Positions 16,637-25,704 are shown, numbered from the stretch's first letter. The stretch is DNA of 64,000 nt from Sphingomonas paucimobilis NBRC 13935 (GCF_000739895.2 NZ_BBJS01000061.1:1-64000); one strand, 5' to 3'. Program-made: numbers and translations. Notes: a model not told the origin generated them from the letters alone.

Positions 16637-16945
16637 ATGGCACGCAAGACCCGCTATCTGACCGCGACCATGGCGGACGGCTATGTGAAGACGATCGGAC
16701 CGACCGCATCGCCCTTCACCCATTATTGGCGGATCGTCGCCGACCTGGGCAAGGGCAAGACCGAGGTCTTTTGGGGCCACGCCAAGTCGCTGAAGGACGC
16801 GACGGGCAAGAAGGAAGCGGCAGCCGACGCGGCGCGCCAGCGCGGCTGGGCAGGATTTGCCTTCGAGGTCGTCGAACTGGTCGAATCGACCGAGCCCCCC
16901 GACGATGAACCCGGCGACCGCCAACGGCGAGGCCGCAAGCGCTGA
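16637..16945 (+). CDS. Small conserved-looking hypothetical protein
   Basis: A 102-residue ORF starting MARKTRYLTATMADGYVKTI, followed by a region with mixed hydrophobic and charged residues (FTHYWRIVADLGKGKTEVFW), a helix-like Lys/Ala stretch and a basic tail (RQRRGRKR). Residue composition and frame usage look like real coding sequence rather than a shadow. No domain is recognised and no strong ribosome site is seen; an in-frame upstream start would add 12 residues. It is divergent from the riboswitch promoter. Confidence 0.5.
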   Translation: MARKTRYLTATMADGYVKTIGPTASPFTHYWRIVADLGKGKTEVFWGHAKSLKDATGKKEAAADAARQRGWAGFAFEVVELVESTEPPDDEPGDRQRRGRKR

Positions 16946-17046
16946 TGCTTGCCTGCACCTCCAAATATAGGGATGTCCTTATATCCACATTCTTGATAAC
17001 GACGTGATGATCTTACCTTGGCGCGTCACGGTTCCTCATCCTGGGC

Positions 17047-17170
17047 ATGGCGCTGGCCCACGCCGGAACGGCGCTGACTGTCTGGCGCCACGGCTACAAC
17101 ACCGCCAGACCGCACTCCCAACTTGGCGGGCGCACCTCCGCCCAGATCGCCGGCCAATGGGGTCCGGCGC
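17047..17170 (+). mobile_element. IS3-family transposase remnant (3' end of OrfB)
   Basis: The translation WRHGYNTARPHSQLGGRTSA followed by QIAGQWGP is the well-known C-terminal end of IS3-family OrfB transposases (YN..RPHS.LGG.TP). Only about 40 codons remain and no partner ORF is present. It ends against the stop codon of the PepSY gene at 17178. From 16946 to 17046 there is only a dyad at 16965-16984. Confidence 0.8.
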
Positions 17171-17177
17171 GGCGGAC

Positions 17178-18638
17178 CTACCGAGCACCGCGCAGGCGCT
17201 GCCAGCCCAGGACGACGCCGGTGATGCTAAACAGGAAACCCGCCAGGAGAAGCGGCAGGATGATCACCCGGCGAAGCGTCGGTCGCTCGATCAGGCCGGG
17301 GACGTTTAAGGTGTGGAGGGCGTAGTAGATCCAGCCATAGGCCTTACGGCTCGCATCGTTGACCGTCAGCACCCGCCCGGTCGCTCCGTCGAACACGATG
17401 TCGGGCCGCCGCCCGTCACCTGCCACCAGCCTGGCGGTTTCGGGCCAGCCCTCCGCCAGCGCATAGACGCTGGTTGCCCGGATCGGTGAGACTTCAACCC
17501 GCGCCGTATCGGACCATGCCCGCATGATGCCCTGAACGGCCAGTGCGTCGACCTCCGCCTCCGTCAGCGGCTTGCCGGCGGCATTCAGCGGGACGGGACG
17601 GGCTCCCGCGCGCCAGACCGTAAGGATCGGCTGTCCCGCGACGATCGAAAAGTCGATTTGCCGCGCGTCCCGGATCGTGCGTAAGGTCTGCGGCTTCCAT
17701 CTCCGGACTCCGTCCGCGATCGTTCCTCCCGCATAGGCTGTCGCACGATCGGAAGGCAGGACGCCGCGCGAGAAAAGGCGGCCGTGATCCATCGAGAGCC
17801 AGCCGCTGAGTGTCCAGCCCAGCACGAACAGGCTGGCGAACAGGCCGAGGATATGGTGCCAACGGAGCCATTTCCGGCGAAAATAGCTCAGCGATGGCGG
17901 GCGCCGCCGCCGGGCGGCCAGCATCCGGATCACACCGAGCACGGTCCCGGCCATGGCGACCAGCAATGCCACGAGCGACAGCCACCAGACGGACTGGTCC
18001 CAGGCTGTGAAGCTGGATCGCAGCGGGGTGAAATAGACCCAATGCAGCACCGCCCCAATCCAGTTCCAACCGCGCTGCCGCCGCGTCGTGCGCTGGACCA
18101 GTTCGCCGCTCACCGCCGAGAGATAGAGGTGCGTGCCCGCCATGTCGGCAAGATCGATGCGGTAGAACGGCCGCAGCGGATCGAACCGGTTGTGCGCCAC
18201 CCACTGATCATAGTCGAAGCGGTCGGGCGTCTCGATCGCGACGGGCGAAAACCGCGCCGCGATCGCGGCGGCATCGGCAGCTGACAGGTTCACAAGCCTT
18301 CCGCCGGACACGGCATCGATGACAGCCGTGCCGTGATCCGTCTCGATGACATAGGCTGGTCGCCCGTTGCGCGACACGAGGCGGACGGCCGCCGCCTCTC
18401 CATGCGCCGCCGCGATCGCCGCCGACGGGGCGATGCGGACATGTGCGGTTGCGACCGGTGCGGTCAGGGCGAGTTGCTCCGCCCGGCCCAGTGAGGGGAA
18501 GGGTTCGAAGAGCAGCACGGCACCGCTCGCGAACCACAGCGCGAAGACGAGGCAGGTGGCCACGCCCAGCCAGCGATGGAACCAGACGATTGCCGTGACG
18601 CCTCTGCCCTTCCAGTATCGCGCCCTAGAACCGGACAA
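17178..18638 (-). CDS. PepSY-associated membrane protein 2
   Basis: A 486-residue paralogue of the protein at 12361-13998: the same first helix (FHRWLGVATCLVFALWFASG), the same TGEPVQRTT-like signature (SGELVQRTTRRQRGWNWIGA), the same middle helices and a final GWQRLRGAR. PepSY-TM proteins beside TonB receptors probably pass electrons to imported metal chelates at the inner membrane. The start overlaps the TonB receptor gene by 14 bases, repeating the arrangement of pair 1. The stop lies only a few bases from an IS3 remnant, so the last residues may have been shaped by that insertion. No riboswitch precedes this pair. Confidence 0.85.
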   Translation of the reverse strand: MSGSRARYWKGRGVTAIVWFHRWLGVATCLVFALWFASGAVLLFEPFPSLGRAEQLALTAPVATAHVRIAPSAAIAAAHGEAAAVRLVSRNGRPAYVIETDHGTAVIDAVSGGRLVNLSAADAAAIAARFSPVAIETPDRFDYDQWVAHNRFDPLRPFYRIDLADMAGTHLYLSAVSGELVQRTTRRQRGWNWIGAVLHWVYFTPLRSSFTAWDQSVWWLSLVALLVAMAGTVLGVIRMLAARRRRPPSLSYFRRKWLRWHHILGLFASLFVLGWTLSGWLSMDHGRLFSRGVLPSDRATAYAGGTIADGVRRWKPQTLRTIRDARQIDFSIVAGQPILTVWRAGARPVPLNAAGKPLTEAEVDALAVQGIMRAWSDTARVEVSPIRATSVYALAEGWPETARLVAGDGRRPDIVFDGATGRVLTVNDASRKAYGWIYYALHTLNVPGLIERPTLRRVIILPLLLAGFLFSITGVVLGWQRLRGAR

Positions 18639-20838
18639 GCGCGCTGGCCTCGAAACGGCGCGGCTCGCCCAGCTGCACTTGCGAGGGATAATAGATGTCC
18701 GCCCACTGGACGAACGTCTTGTCCCACAGATTGTTGATGCGGCCGGTGAGCGACAGGTTCCGGTTCACCGCATAGGTCACATAGACGATGCCGGTGGCAT
18801 AGGGCTTCAGGACCAGCGTATTGGCGGTGTTGCCGACGCGGTCCCCGACATACCGTACGCCGCCGCCGGCCTCCAGCGGCAGGCCGGCGATGTCACGAAC
18901 CGTGGTCCACAGACTGCCCGTCCATCGCGGAACGTTGGCGAGCCGATTGCCGGACGCATCGATGCCATAGGTCGGATCGACGAAGCGGCCATATCGCGCA
19001 TCGGTATAGGTTGCGCTGCCGATCAGCGTCCAGCCGCGCGAGACCTTCACCTCGCCCGAAAACTCGACGCCACGCGATGTCTGTCCGCCGATGTTGCTGA
19101 CCGTATCGATCGCGACCTGGGTCAGGATGTTACGGCGCCTGATGTCGTAGAGCGCGAGCGTCAAGGAGCCGCGCCCGTTCAACAGATCGGCCTTCACGCC
19201 CGCCTCGACCTGCCGCGAGGTGCTGAGGGCGAAATTCTGATTGGCGTTGACGAGGAAGATGTTCGCCCCCACCGGATCCTTGCCGGTGCTGAAAGACCCA
19301 TAGACCGTGACGTTGCGGGCGATGTCATAGACCAGGCCCGCCCGCCAGTTGAACAGCCGGTAGGTCCGCCGGAAACTGGTGGCGGCGCTGAAGCCGCCGT
19401 CCACATTATAGTTCTCGCGCGTGAGATAGAGGCGCTCGGCGCGTACCCCCGTCACCAGCTTCAGCGCAGGGGTCAGGTTCAGCACGTCCTCGCCGAACAG
19501 CGCCGCCTGATCCCAGCGGGTGGGACTGACCCGGGGGACCAGCGGTCCGAACGAACCGGGGGCCGGATTGTACGGGTCCACGCTGTCGCCGTCCGGGAAG
19601 CCGCGCGTGCGGATGAAATCGAGATGGCTGTAATCGATACCGACCAGCACCCGGTTGTCGAGCCCGAAGATGCCATGCCGCCAGGTGGCAGAAAACTGGT
19701 CGCCGACCAGGTTCTGGTCATGGAAGACAAAAAACCGGTCGCGATCGATCCGCCGCGTCGCCGGATTGAAGATATTGTTTTCGGCGTTGATCCACTGTCG
19801 CTCGGCATGGAAATAATAGGCGGTATTCGACACGGTGATCGCGTCCGTCGGCGTCCATTTGACGACGACGCGTGGCCAGACCTGCCAGCTATGCCGCCGA
19901 CTGTCGGCGACATTATACTGTCTGAACCGCATGGGGCCGTCGACGACATAGCCATTCGCCGTCCGCAGGATGCCGCCGATAGGATCGCGGGCGAACGCGG
20001 CGGGCACCAGCGGGGTCCCGTAATAGTTCGGCAGGTCGTCGCGCAGGTAATCGACACTGGCCTCGATCGACAGACGGTCACTCGGCTTCAGCAGCAGCGC
20101 GGCCGTCGCATTGAACGAGTTTGAGCCCGATCGGTCTACATACCCCCCCGTCCGGTGATAGCTGACATCCGCCCGCGCGGCGACCCGATCATTGATGATA
20201 TGATTGCCGCCGACCCCCAGGCTCAGCGTGTCGAAGCTGGCATAGGAGGCCAGCGCGTCGAGACTGTCCGCCCTGAAATCCGGGCTCTTGTTGACGATGT
20301 TGACCGCGCCGCCGATCGCTCCCTGCCCGTACAGGACCGAGCCCGGCCCTTTCAGGATATCGATGCTGGCGATGTTCCAGGTGTTGCCCGGCCGGTTTAT
20401 CATGTTCGCCGGCCCGAGATAGAGGCCGTTATGCAGGATGGTGATCTGCTCGCCCGAGAAGCCTCGCATCGAGAACAGCGCCGGATCCCCCGGCGACCCG
20501 CCCGACGTCACCCCGGGCAGGCGGACCGTCGCCTCCTCGACCGTGCGGAAGCCCCGGGACAGCATCTCCTCGGCGCTGATCTGGTCGATGGTGGCCGGCG
20601 TCTCACGGATCGACAGTCCGAGCCGGCTCGCGGTCGTCGTATCCTGATCCAGTTGCCGCAGCCGCCATCCGATGACAGTGATCTGACCATCGGATGACGA
20701 CGACGGTGCAGGCCGTGTGGCCCCTGCCGATGGAACTTCGGCAGCCGGCACCTCTTGCGCGAACGCAGGCGCGCTACCCGCAGCGCCCAGCATGATACAG
20801 GCTGCCAACCCGGAACCCAGTGTCCGTGAACCGCGCAT
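18625..20838 (-). CDS. TonB-dependent receptor 2 (paralogue of receptor 1)
   Basis: A 737-residue outer-membrane receptor with a signal peptide ending at SAPAFAQ. The plug has TASRLGLSIRETPATIDQI, LFSMRGFSGEQ and KGPGSVLYGQGAIGGAVN, and the barrel ends ASALVRF. Several motifs are shared with receptor 1 (TASRLGL, ETPATI, LYGQGA.GGAVN), so the two receptor-PepSY pairs are tandem duplicates that have diverged. It starts 112 bases after the stop of the anchor-protein gene in the same direction; the gap shows no terminator, so it may be read from the cytochrome-HupE promoter. The ligand is unknown, most likely a metal chelate. Confidence 0.87.
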   Translation of the reverse strand: MRGSRTLGSGLAACIMLGAAGSAPAFAQEVPAAEVPSAGATRPAPSSSSDGQITVIGWRLRQLDQDTTTASRLGLSIRETPATIDQISAEEMLSRGFRTVEEATVRLPGVTSGGSPGDPALFSMRGFSGEQITILHNGLYLGPANMINRPGNTWNIASIDILKGPGSVLYGQGAIGGAVNIVNKSPDFRADSLDALASYASFDTLSLGVGGNHIINDRVAARADVSYHRTGGYVDRSGSNSFNATAALLLKPSDRLSIEASVDYLRDDLPNYYGTPLVPAAFARDPIGGILRTANGYVVDGPMRFRQYNVADSRRHSWQVWPRVVVKWTPTDAITVSNTAYYFHAERQWINAENNIFNPATRRIDRDRFFVFHDQNLVGDQFSATWRHGIFGLDNRVLVGIDYSHLDFIRTRGFPDGDSVDPYNPAPGSFGPLVPRVSPTRWDQAALFGEDVLNLTPALKLVTGVRAERLYLTRENYNVDGGFSAATSFRRTYRLFNWRAGLVYDIARNVTVYGSFSTGKDPVGANIFLVNANQNFALSTSRQVEAGVKADLLNGRGSLTLALYDIRRRNILTQVAIDTVSNIGGQTSRGVEFSGEVKVSRGWTLIGSATYTDARYGRFVDPTYGIDASGNRLANVPRWTGSLWTTVRDIAGLPLEAGGGVRYVGDRVGNTANTLVLKPYATGIVYVTYAVNRNLSLTGRINNLWDKTFVQWADIYYPSQVQLGEPRRFEASALVRF

Positions 20839-20950
20839 TGCCCCTCCCCCATGATGCTCAATTGGCCGTCAAATCCTGTCGCCACCGGCGTTCCAGCGGA
20901 TGCCCTTCGGCGTCGTTTCGGCGAGAGGCTCGGTTGCGCAGCAGGGCACG

Positions 20951-21571
20951 CTAGTTTGATCCCCGGCCGGGCTTCGGCGTCAGCGAGCGATCGATTTCGC
21001 CACCGCCGGTCGGGAACAGCTTGGATCCCTGGATGTCGCCCGACGCATCGAGCGTCAGCTTCACGCGGTCGGCGCTGCGGTTCTGCCAGTACCAGCCGTG
21101 AATGCCGGTGAAGGGCGCGACGTAGCGCCCGCCCAACCGGTCGGCGCGTTCGATGCTGTAGCTTTCGGTCAGGTCGGTGCCGCCCTCGAACGGGTGCGCG
21201 TGCATGTCATAGTCGAGGGGGCCGGTGGCCGACCATCGGAAGACGATCGGCCTGCCCTGCGCGATCACATATTTCAGCTCAATGCCCTCGAACGGGCCGA
21301 GCTCATATTCCCAATGATCCGATGCGCCGGGCAAAGGGGTGGGCGGCCCGTCGCTGCGCGTGAAGACGCCGGTCCGCCGGAGCCCTTTCGCCAGATAGGG
21401 ATTGGCAGGCTGCGCGATCCGGGTCAGGCCAGTCGCCCTGCCGATGCCCGTCGGATCGATGCCAAATTCGGCCGGCAGCACGAACGCCACCACGGTCGCC
21501 GCTGCGAGGATGACGGCAGCGCCGATCCCGATCAACCGGCGGCGATGCGCCTGGGAAACGCTTTCGGTCAT
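20951..21571 (-). CDS. Single-span membrane-anchored periplasmic protein ('transmembrane anchor protein' type)
   Basis: A 206-residue protein with one N-terminal helix (LIGIGAAVILAAATVVAFVL) after a short basic cytoplasmic tail, and a periplasmic domain ending near TPKPGRGSN. The domain includes YELGPFEGIELKYVIAQGRP, DYDMHAHPFEG and FTGIHGWYWQNRS. Genes of this type stand next to HupE/UreJ genes in other proteobacteria. The His-rich HAHPF and aromatic HGWYW could be metal or heme contacts, but that is inference. The start at 21571 overlaps the HupE stop by four bases (ATGA), so it is translationally coupled. Confidence 0.75.
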   Translation of the reverse strand: MTESVSQAHRRRLIGIGAAVILAAATVVAFVLPAEFGIDPTGIGRATGLTRIAQPANPYLAKGLRRTGVFTRSDGPPTPLPGASDHWEYELGPFEGIELKYVIAQGRPIVFRWSATGPLDYDMHAHPFEGGTDLTESYSIERADRLGGRYVAPFTGIHGWYWQNRSADRVKLTLDASGDIQGSKLFPTGGGEIDRSLTPKPGRGSN

Positions 21572-22287
21572 GTCGCTACATACCTCGTCAACTGATAGCC
21601 GGTGAGAAGCAGCCCGGCGGCGACCAGCGCCAGATTGGCAACGGTCGCCCCCCGCGCGAAGCCGGGCGTGTCGCGCCACAGGTTCAGGAGCGCCACGATC
21701 AGGACGAGCGCGATCACCTGCCCGATCTCCACGCCGATGTTGAACGAGACGAGATTGATGAGCAGGCCATCGCGCGAAACCGACATGGCCATCAGCTTCG
21801 TGGCCAATCCCAGGCCGTGGAACAGCCCGAACACCAGCACCGCCGCACGCGGATCGATCGTCACGCCCAGCCGGCGGAACGCGCCGACATTATCCAGCCC
21901 CTTGTACACCACGGACAGGCCGATGATCGCATCGATCAGATGGGTGTCGACGCCGATGTTCAGCAGCACCCCCAGCAACAGCGTGGTCGAATGGCCGATG
22001 GTGAACAGCGAGACATACAGCATGACCTGCCTGAGCCGGCGCAGGTAGAAGACGACGCCGACAAGGAACAGGATATGGTCGTATCCCGTCACCATGTGCT
22101 TGGCGCCCAGATACAGGAACGGTCCGATCGCCGGCCCGGTGACGCCTTGGACGAAGGCCTTGTCCACAGCGGCGACATCGTGCGCATCCGCGACCGTGGC
22201 AGCGGACACCAGCACGAGGACGAACATGGCGCGCATCGACACCCTCGCCGCCCGGCGCACCCGATCCGTGGCGACCGTCCCGGTCAT
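21568..22287 (-). CDS. HupE/UreJ-family metal permease
   Basis: A 239-residue inner-membrane protein of the HupE/UreJ_2 family, whose members move nickel or cobalt. A signal-like segment ends ATVADA, so the mature chain would begin with His36 (HDVAAVDKAF). The family motif GAKHMVTGYDHILFLVGVV carries His64, Asp70 and His71. Six or seven hydrophobic helices follow, with GHSTTLLLGVLLN and FGLFHGLGLA. Start and stop both overlap neighbours by four bases (ATGA), giving a tight three-gene operon with the cytochrome and the anchor protein. The metal cannot be decided from sequence; cobalt would fit the nearby B12 riboswitch. Confidence 0.85.
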   Translation of the reverse strand: MTGTVATDRVRRAARVSMRAMFVLVLVSAATVADAHDVAAVDKAFVQGVTGPAIGPFLYLGAKHMVTGYDHILFLVGVVFYLRRLRQVMLYVSLFTIGHSTTLLLGVLLNIGVDTHLIDAIIGLSVVYKGLDNVGAFRRLGVTIDPRAAVLVFGLFHGLGLATKLMAMSVSRDGLLINLVSFNIGVEIGQVIALVLIVALLNLWRDTPGFARGATVANLALVAAGLLLTGYQLTRYVAT

Positions 22288-22772
22288 TGCGGCCCCTCGA
22301 TCACCGGCGCCTTCGTGCTCGACGTCGTGCGGGGCAGGTACACCTGATGACACGCGGCACAGACATTGTAGACGGATGCACCGGCATCGAACACGGCATC
22401 CGGGTTCCGGCTGCGCGCCGCATCGGCGGCGGCGGCGCCGATATCGACCAGCCCCTGCGCGAACTGGTTCCAGTCCTCGCCGCGCCCCTGCGAATAGGCC
22501 CTTGTCTGCAACTGCCTGCCATAGTCGGAAAGGTCCTCCGCCGCCTTGCGGGTGCGGTCCCATTCGGCGGCGTTGCGGGGTACGATGTTGTGCGTGCCCT
22601 TTTCGTCGCTGATGTACTGCACCGCGTTCCAATAGGTCTGCGCCGTCGGCTGGACCCGCCCGACCATCATGTCGCGGATGGACTCGGTCGGCTTCTGGTT
22701 GCAGGCGGTCAGCGCCATGGCCAAGCCCATCACGGCGAGGCATGGCGCGGTCACGGACATCCGGTTCGTCAT
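22284..22772 (-). CDS. Cytochrome c'-like lipoprotein
   Basis: A 162-residue lipoprotein: the signal peptide ends in the lipobox LTAC with Cys24 as the lipid site. A single heme motif CAACH (Cys138, Cys141, His142) lies near the C-terminus after about 100 residues of helix-forming sequence (TRKAAEDLSDYGRQLQTRAY). A C-terminal CXXCH behind a helical bundle is the layout of cytochrome c'/c556. It probably sits on the periplasmic face of a membrane and binds or passes electrons for the operon. First gene of the operon; a tandem GTTAC motif lies 66-86 bases upstream of its start. Confidence 0.8.
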   Translation of the reverse strand: MTNRMSVTAPCLAVMGLAMALTACNQKPTESIRDMMVGRVQPTAQTYWNAVQYISDEKGTHNIVPRNAAEWDRTRKAAEDLSDYGRQLQTRAYSQGRGEDWNQFAQGLVDIGAAAADAARSRNPDAVFDAGASVYNVCAACHQVYLPRTTSSTKAPVIEGPQ

Positions 22773-22837
22773 GGTTGTGCCCTCCTGCGCAGCGATGGTC
22801 GATCAAGCCGGAGGTCGGCACCGCCAGGGAAGTAAAG

Positions 22838-22858
22838 AACCGTTACAGGCCGGTTACG
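22838..22858 (-). promoter_or_regulatory. Tandem operator-like site ahead of the cytochrome/HupE operon
   Basis: Plus-strand text AACCGTTACAGGC is followed by CCGGTTACG. The two GTTAC cores (22842-22846 and 22853-22857) are 11 bases apart, about one helical turn, as expected for tandem binding of OmpR/ToxR-like winged-helix proteins. It lies upstream of the minus-strand gene starting at 22772. Related sites occur at 25033-25041, 25187-25195, 30648-30656, 35053-35061 and 35084-35092. Confidence 0.5.
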
Positions 22859-22907
22859 CCTGCCATCTCCCGTCCGGATGGCGAGATCCATCGCACCACC
22901 GCCCGCC

Positions 22908-24944
22908 CTAAAAGCTATATTTCATGCCGATGCGCAGGGTCCGCGGTTCGACGACGCGGCTGACGCGGCCCTGTGCGGGTGCGGGCATCGCCGCCGGCAC
23001 GTAATATTCGTAATAATAGGCAATATCCTTGTCGCGACTGGCCAGCACGTTCAGCAGTTCGGCATAGATCTGCACCGCGCCCGGCTTCCACGCCCCGCGC
23101 AGATTGACCACGGTGCTGCCCTTGTCCCGCTGACTGTTGTCGCCGACCAGCGGATAGGGACCTAGATGCCGCAGTCGCAGGCTGGCTTCGAATTGGCGGA
23201 ACACCGCCGATGCGCCGACCTGCCCGGCATTGTCGAACGCGTTGGGGATGAACTGGCCGTCATCGTAGCGCGAGTGGCTGGCGGTATAGTTGGCGTCGAG
23301 CGCGAGCCATGGCAGGGGCCGCCAGAAGCCAACCAGCTCGTAACCATGGCGGCGTGATGCACCGGTCGGCTCGACCGTATTGGAGTCCCCGACGAAGCGC
23401 AGCTCGCTGGCGACATCCAGCCACCAATAAGTGGCCGTCAGAACTAGCTTCGGCCGCTGGAATCGCACGCCCAGTTCCTTGCCGGTGCCCCGCGCCAGGA
23501 CCGGCACGGGCGTCGCCGTCACCGCGCCGCGCACGTCGTTCGAATGGAAACCCCGCCCCCAATTGGCATAGAGTTCGACCGCCGGCGTCACCTCATAGGC
23601 GATCGCAGCCTTGGGCGAGACGAGCGCGGCGTCCCCGCTCCCCTGCCCCAGCGCCGCCGCCGCCGCGTCCCGGGCGCGCACGTTGTAATGATAATAATCG
23701 CCGCGCACCCCGCCGGTCAGGCGCAATCCCGTCAGCGGCTTCCACGTCGCCTCGCCATATCCGGCCACCGATGCCTCGCGGACGGCATAAGCACCGAAGC
23801 TGGAGACGAACGCCCGGTCGACCGTGTGATGGACGCCGACATTGCCGATGTCGTCATAGCGGTCCTCCGTACCGACGACGAGCGTCAGCGCCGGATCGAG
23901 CTGCCACCTTTTCTCGCCCCTGACTCCGAAGATCCAGCGCCTGTCGAACTGGAAGATCTGCGCGCTTTTCCCGTAATCAGGCGCGGCCGGGTCGATGTTC
24001 GCATAGGTCGGGTTGGAATACATCGACCAGTCGTAATATTGCGCATAGGCATTCAGCCGATAGCTGTCGCCCGACAGCCGCACATTACCGATGAATCGGC
24101 TGGTCTCGCCTCGCGCGGTCGGATCGGGCGAGCAATAGCGGTCGGGGCAGGTCGGTGTGCCGATGATGCTTTCTGGGATCTGCTCGGTCGGCCGCCATGT
24201 CCCGCGATAACCCTGCAGGCTGACCTCCAGCTGACCGAGCCCGGTCGGCACGGCATATTTGGCGAAACCCGACAGATGGCGCAGCCGCTCCGGTAGCTGC
24301 CACGGACCGTCATAGGTCTTCGCCTGCCCAACCAGCGTCAGTTCACCCACGCCCAGCCGGGTCGACCCACCCGCCGCCAGCCGCCGCCAGCCATAGGAAC
24401 CGACCTCCGCCGATACCCACGGCGCGGCGATTCTATCGATCGTGCGCATATAGGCGGCCCCGGCCATCGCGAAATCGCCACCATCGGCGCGATAGGGCCC
24501 TTTGCGATAATCCTCGCGCGCGACGACTTCCGGGATCAGGCCGTTCAGGTCGAGGTAGCCCTGACCATGGCCATGGGTGCGCAGGTTCATCTGGACGTCG
24601 TCGATATAGGTGGTGAAGTCGCTGCCATGGTCGAGGTTGAAGCCGCGCAGGAAATACTGGTTGGCCTTGCCGCTGCCCGAATGCTGGGCGGCGATCATGC
24701 CGGGCACTGCCTCCAGCAGTTCCGCGACGCGCAGCAACGGGCGGACGAGCAGGTCCGATCCCGCCACCGTACCCTCGCTCGCGGCGCCGGCAGTGCCGAT
24801 CTTCGCCTCGCCGCGCCCGAACACGACGATGTCGGCCGGGGCGGCATCCGGGTCGGCGGGCGTCGTGGCCTGTGCCGATACGACGTCCGGCAGAAGGACG
24901 AGCGCGAATGGGGCGAAGGATAACATCGTCTTGAAACGCGGCAT
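22908..24944 (-). CDS. TonB-dependent receptor 3 (RGFNLDHG type)
   Basis: A 678-residue outer-membrane receptor: signal peptide (MLSFAPFALVLLPDVVSAQ), plug with QYFLRGFNLDHGSDFTTYID and THGHGQGYLDLNGLIPE, and a barrel ending RIGMKYSF. It lacks resemblance to receptors 1 and 2 in the plug. Receptors with RGFNLDHG and the HGHGQGY His cluster often occur beside HupE genes, which favours a nickel, cobalt or similar metal complex as cargo (inference). ATG 24944 is used; the longer frame reads back through the promoter and is rejected. It is divergent from the DUF6152 gene. Confidence 0.87.
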   Translation of the reverse strand: MPRFKTMLSFAPFALVLLPDVVSAQATTPADPDAAPADIVVFGRGEAKIGTAGAASEGTVAGSDLLVRPLLRVAELLEAVPGMIAAQHSGSGKANQYFLRGFNLDHGSDFTTYIDDVQMNLRTHGHGQGYLDLNGLIPEVVAREDYRKGPYRADGGDFAMAGAAYMRTIDRIAAPWVSAEVGSYGWRRLAAGGSTRLGVGELTLVGQAKTYDGPWQLPERLRHLSGFAKYAVPTGLGQLEVSLQGYRGTWRPTEQIPESIIGTPTCPDRYCSPDPTARGETSRFIGNVRLSGDSYRLNAYAQYYDWSMYSNPTYANIDPAAPDYGKSAQIFQFDRRWIFGVRGEKRWQLDPALTLVVGTEDRYDDIGNVGVHHTVDRAFVSSFGAYAVREASVAGYGEATWKPLTGLRLTGGVRGDYYHYNVRARDAAAAALGQGSGDAALVSPKAAIAYEVTPAVELYANWGRGFHSNDVRGAVTATPVPVLARGTGKELGVRFQRPKLVLTATYWWLDVASELRFVGDSNTVEPTGASRRHGYELVGFWRPLPWLALDANYTASHSRYDDGQFIPNAFDNAGQVGASAVFRQFEASLRLRHLGPYPLVGDNSQRDKGSTVVNLRGAWKPGAVQIYAELLNVLASRDKDIAYYYEYYVPAAMPAPAQGRVSRVVEPRTLRIGMKYSF

Positions 24945-25030
24945 GATGGGGGGAGCCTGTGCTGAAAGGATGGCGGGCGCTGCGCACCGGCCGGCCACCA
25001 GTGTTCGCGGTACCCGCGGTGGCGCCAAGC

Positions 25031-25208
25031 GGTGAACGGTTATTGATTCGTGGCGTAACCGCACCATCGCTCGGAGGGACGTTACGATCGGCCTTTTCGT
25101 CGAGAGCGCGGTCGTATCCGCGTGTGTCGCGACGGGCGCCGTCGCCCTTCGGCAAGGCCGCCAACCCCTTGTGCAGACGCCGTTCTGTAACGGTTTCGGA
25201 ACTGTAAA
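25031..25208. promoter_or_regulatory. Divergent promoter region with AACCGTTAC-like sites
   Basis: The 366-base gap 24945-25310 separates receptor 3 (minus) and the DUF6152 gene (plus). It holds AACCGTTCA (minus, 25033-25041), GGTTACGCC (minus, 25052-25060), CGTTACG (25080-25086), AACCGTTAC (minus, 25187-25195) and a second CTGTAA at 25202-25207, which is 17 bases from the first CTGTAA at 25185. These resemble the site at 22838-22858 and are likely operators for the membrane-bound regulators encoded nearby. No other feature was seen in this gap. Confidence 0.45.
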
Positions 25209-25310
25209 CGCCTTCGCGTACCCGCTGCGTCCCCTAAAATGCATCGATCACGACCGGCGGCGATGGCATGCCGTCATCGCCGGCCAAGGTCGGTATCTGA
25301 GGAGTTGAGA

Positions 25311-25673
25311 ATGACGACGGGCAAGACGTTGGCGTGGGCGGGGCTGATCGGGCTGATCGGCCTTGTGTCACCTGCCGCGGCTCATCACTCGTTCGCGATG
25401 TTCGACCAGACCAAGCTGCTGAACACCAAGGGCACGGTCAGCCAGTTCCGCTGGACCAATCCGCACTCGTTCCTGGTGCTGGACGTCAACGGCACGAAAT
25501 ACACGCTGGAGTGCAACAGCACCAACATGATGAGCCGGGCCGGCTGGAAATTGAGCACGGTCAAGGCCGGCGACAAGGTCGGCATCACCTATTACCCGCT
25601 GCGCACCGGCCAGCCCGGCGGCATGCTGAAGACGGTGACGCTGCCCGGCGGCCAGACCTTGAGCGCCTGGTAA
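25311..25673 (+). CDS. DUF6152-family secreted protein
   Basis: A 120-residue exported protein with a signal peptide ending SPAAA and a mature chain beginning HHSFAMFDQTK (His25, His26). The rest is a small beta domain (GTVSQFRWTNPHSFLVLDVN, YPLRTGQPGGMLKTVTLPGG). The family has no known function. The mature N-terminal His pair recalls copper-binding histidine-brace proteins such as CopC, but this is only suggestive. Ribosome site GAGGAG sits eight bases before the ATG. It heads an operon with two further secreted proteins. Confidence 0.85.
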   Translation: MTTGKTLAWAGLIGLIGLVSPAAAHHSFAMFDQTKLLNTKGTVSQFRWTNPHSFLVLDVNGTKYTLECNSTNMMSRAGWKLSTVKAGDKVGITYYPLRTGQPGGMLKTVTLPGGQTLSAW

Positions 25674-25704
25674 GCAACGATACCATATTTCCGGAGAGGA
25701 TCGC

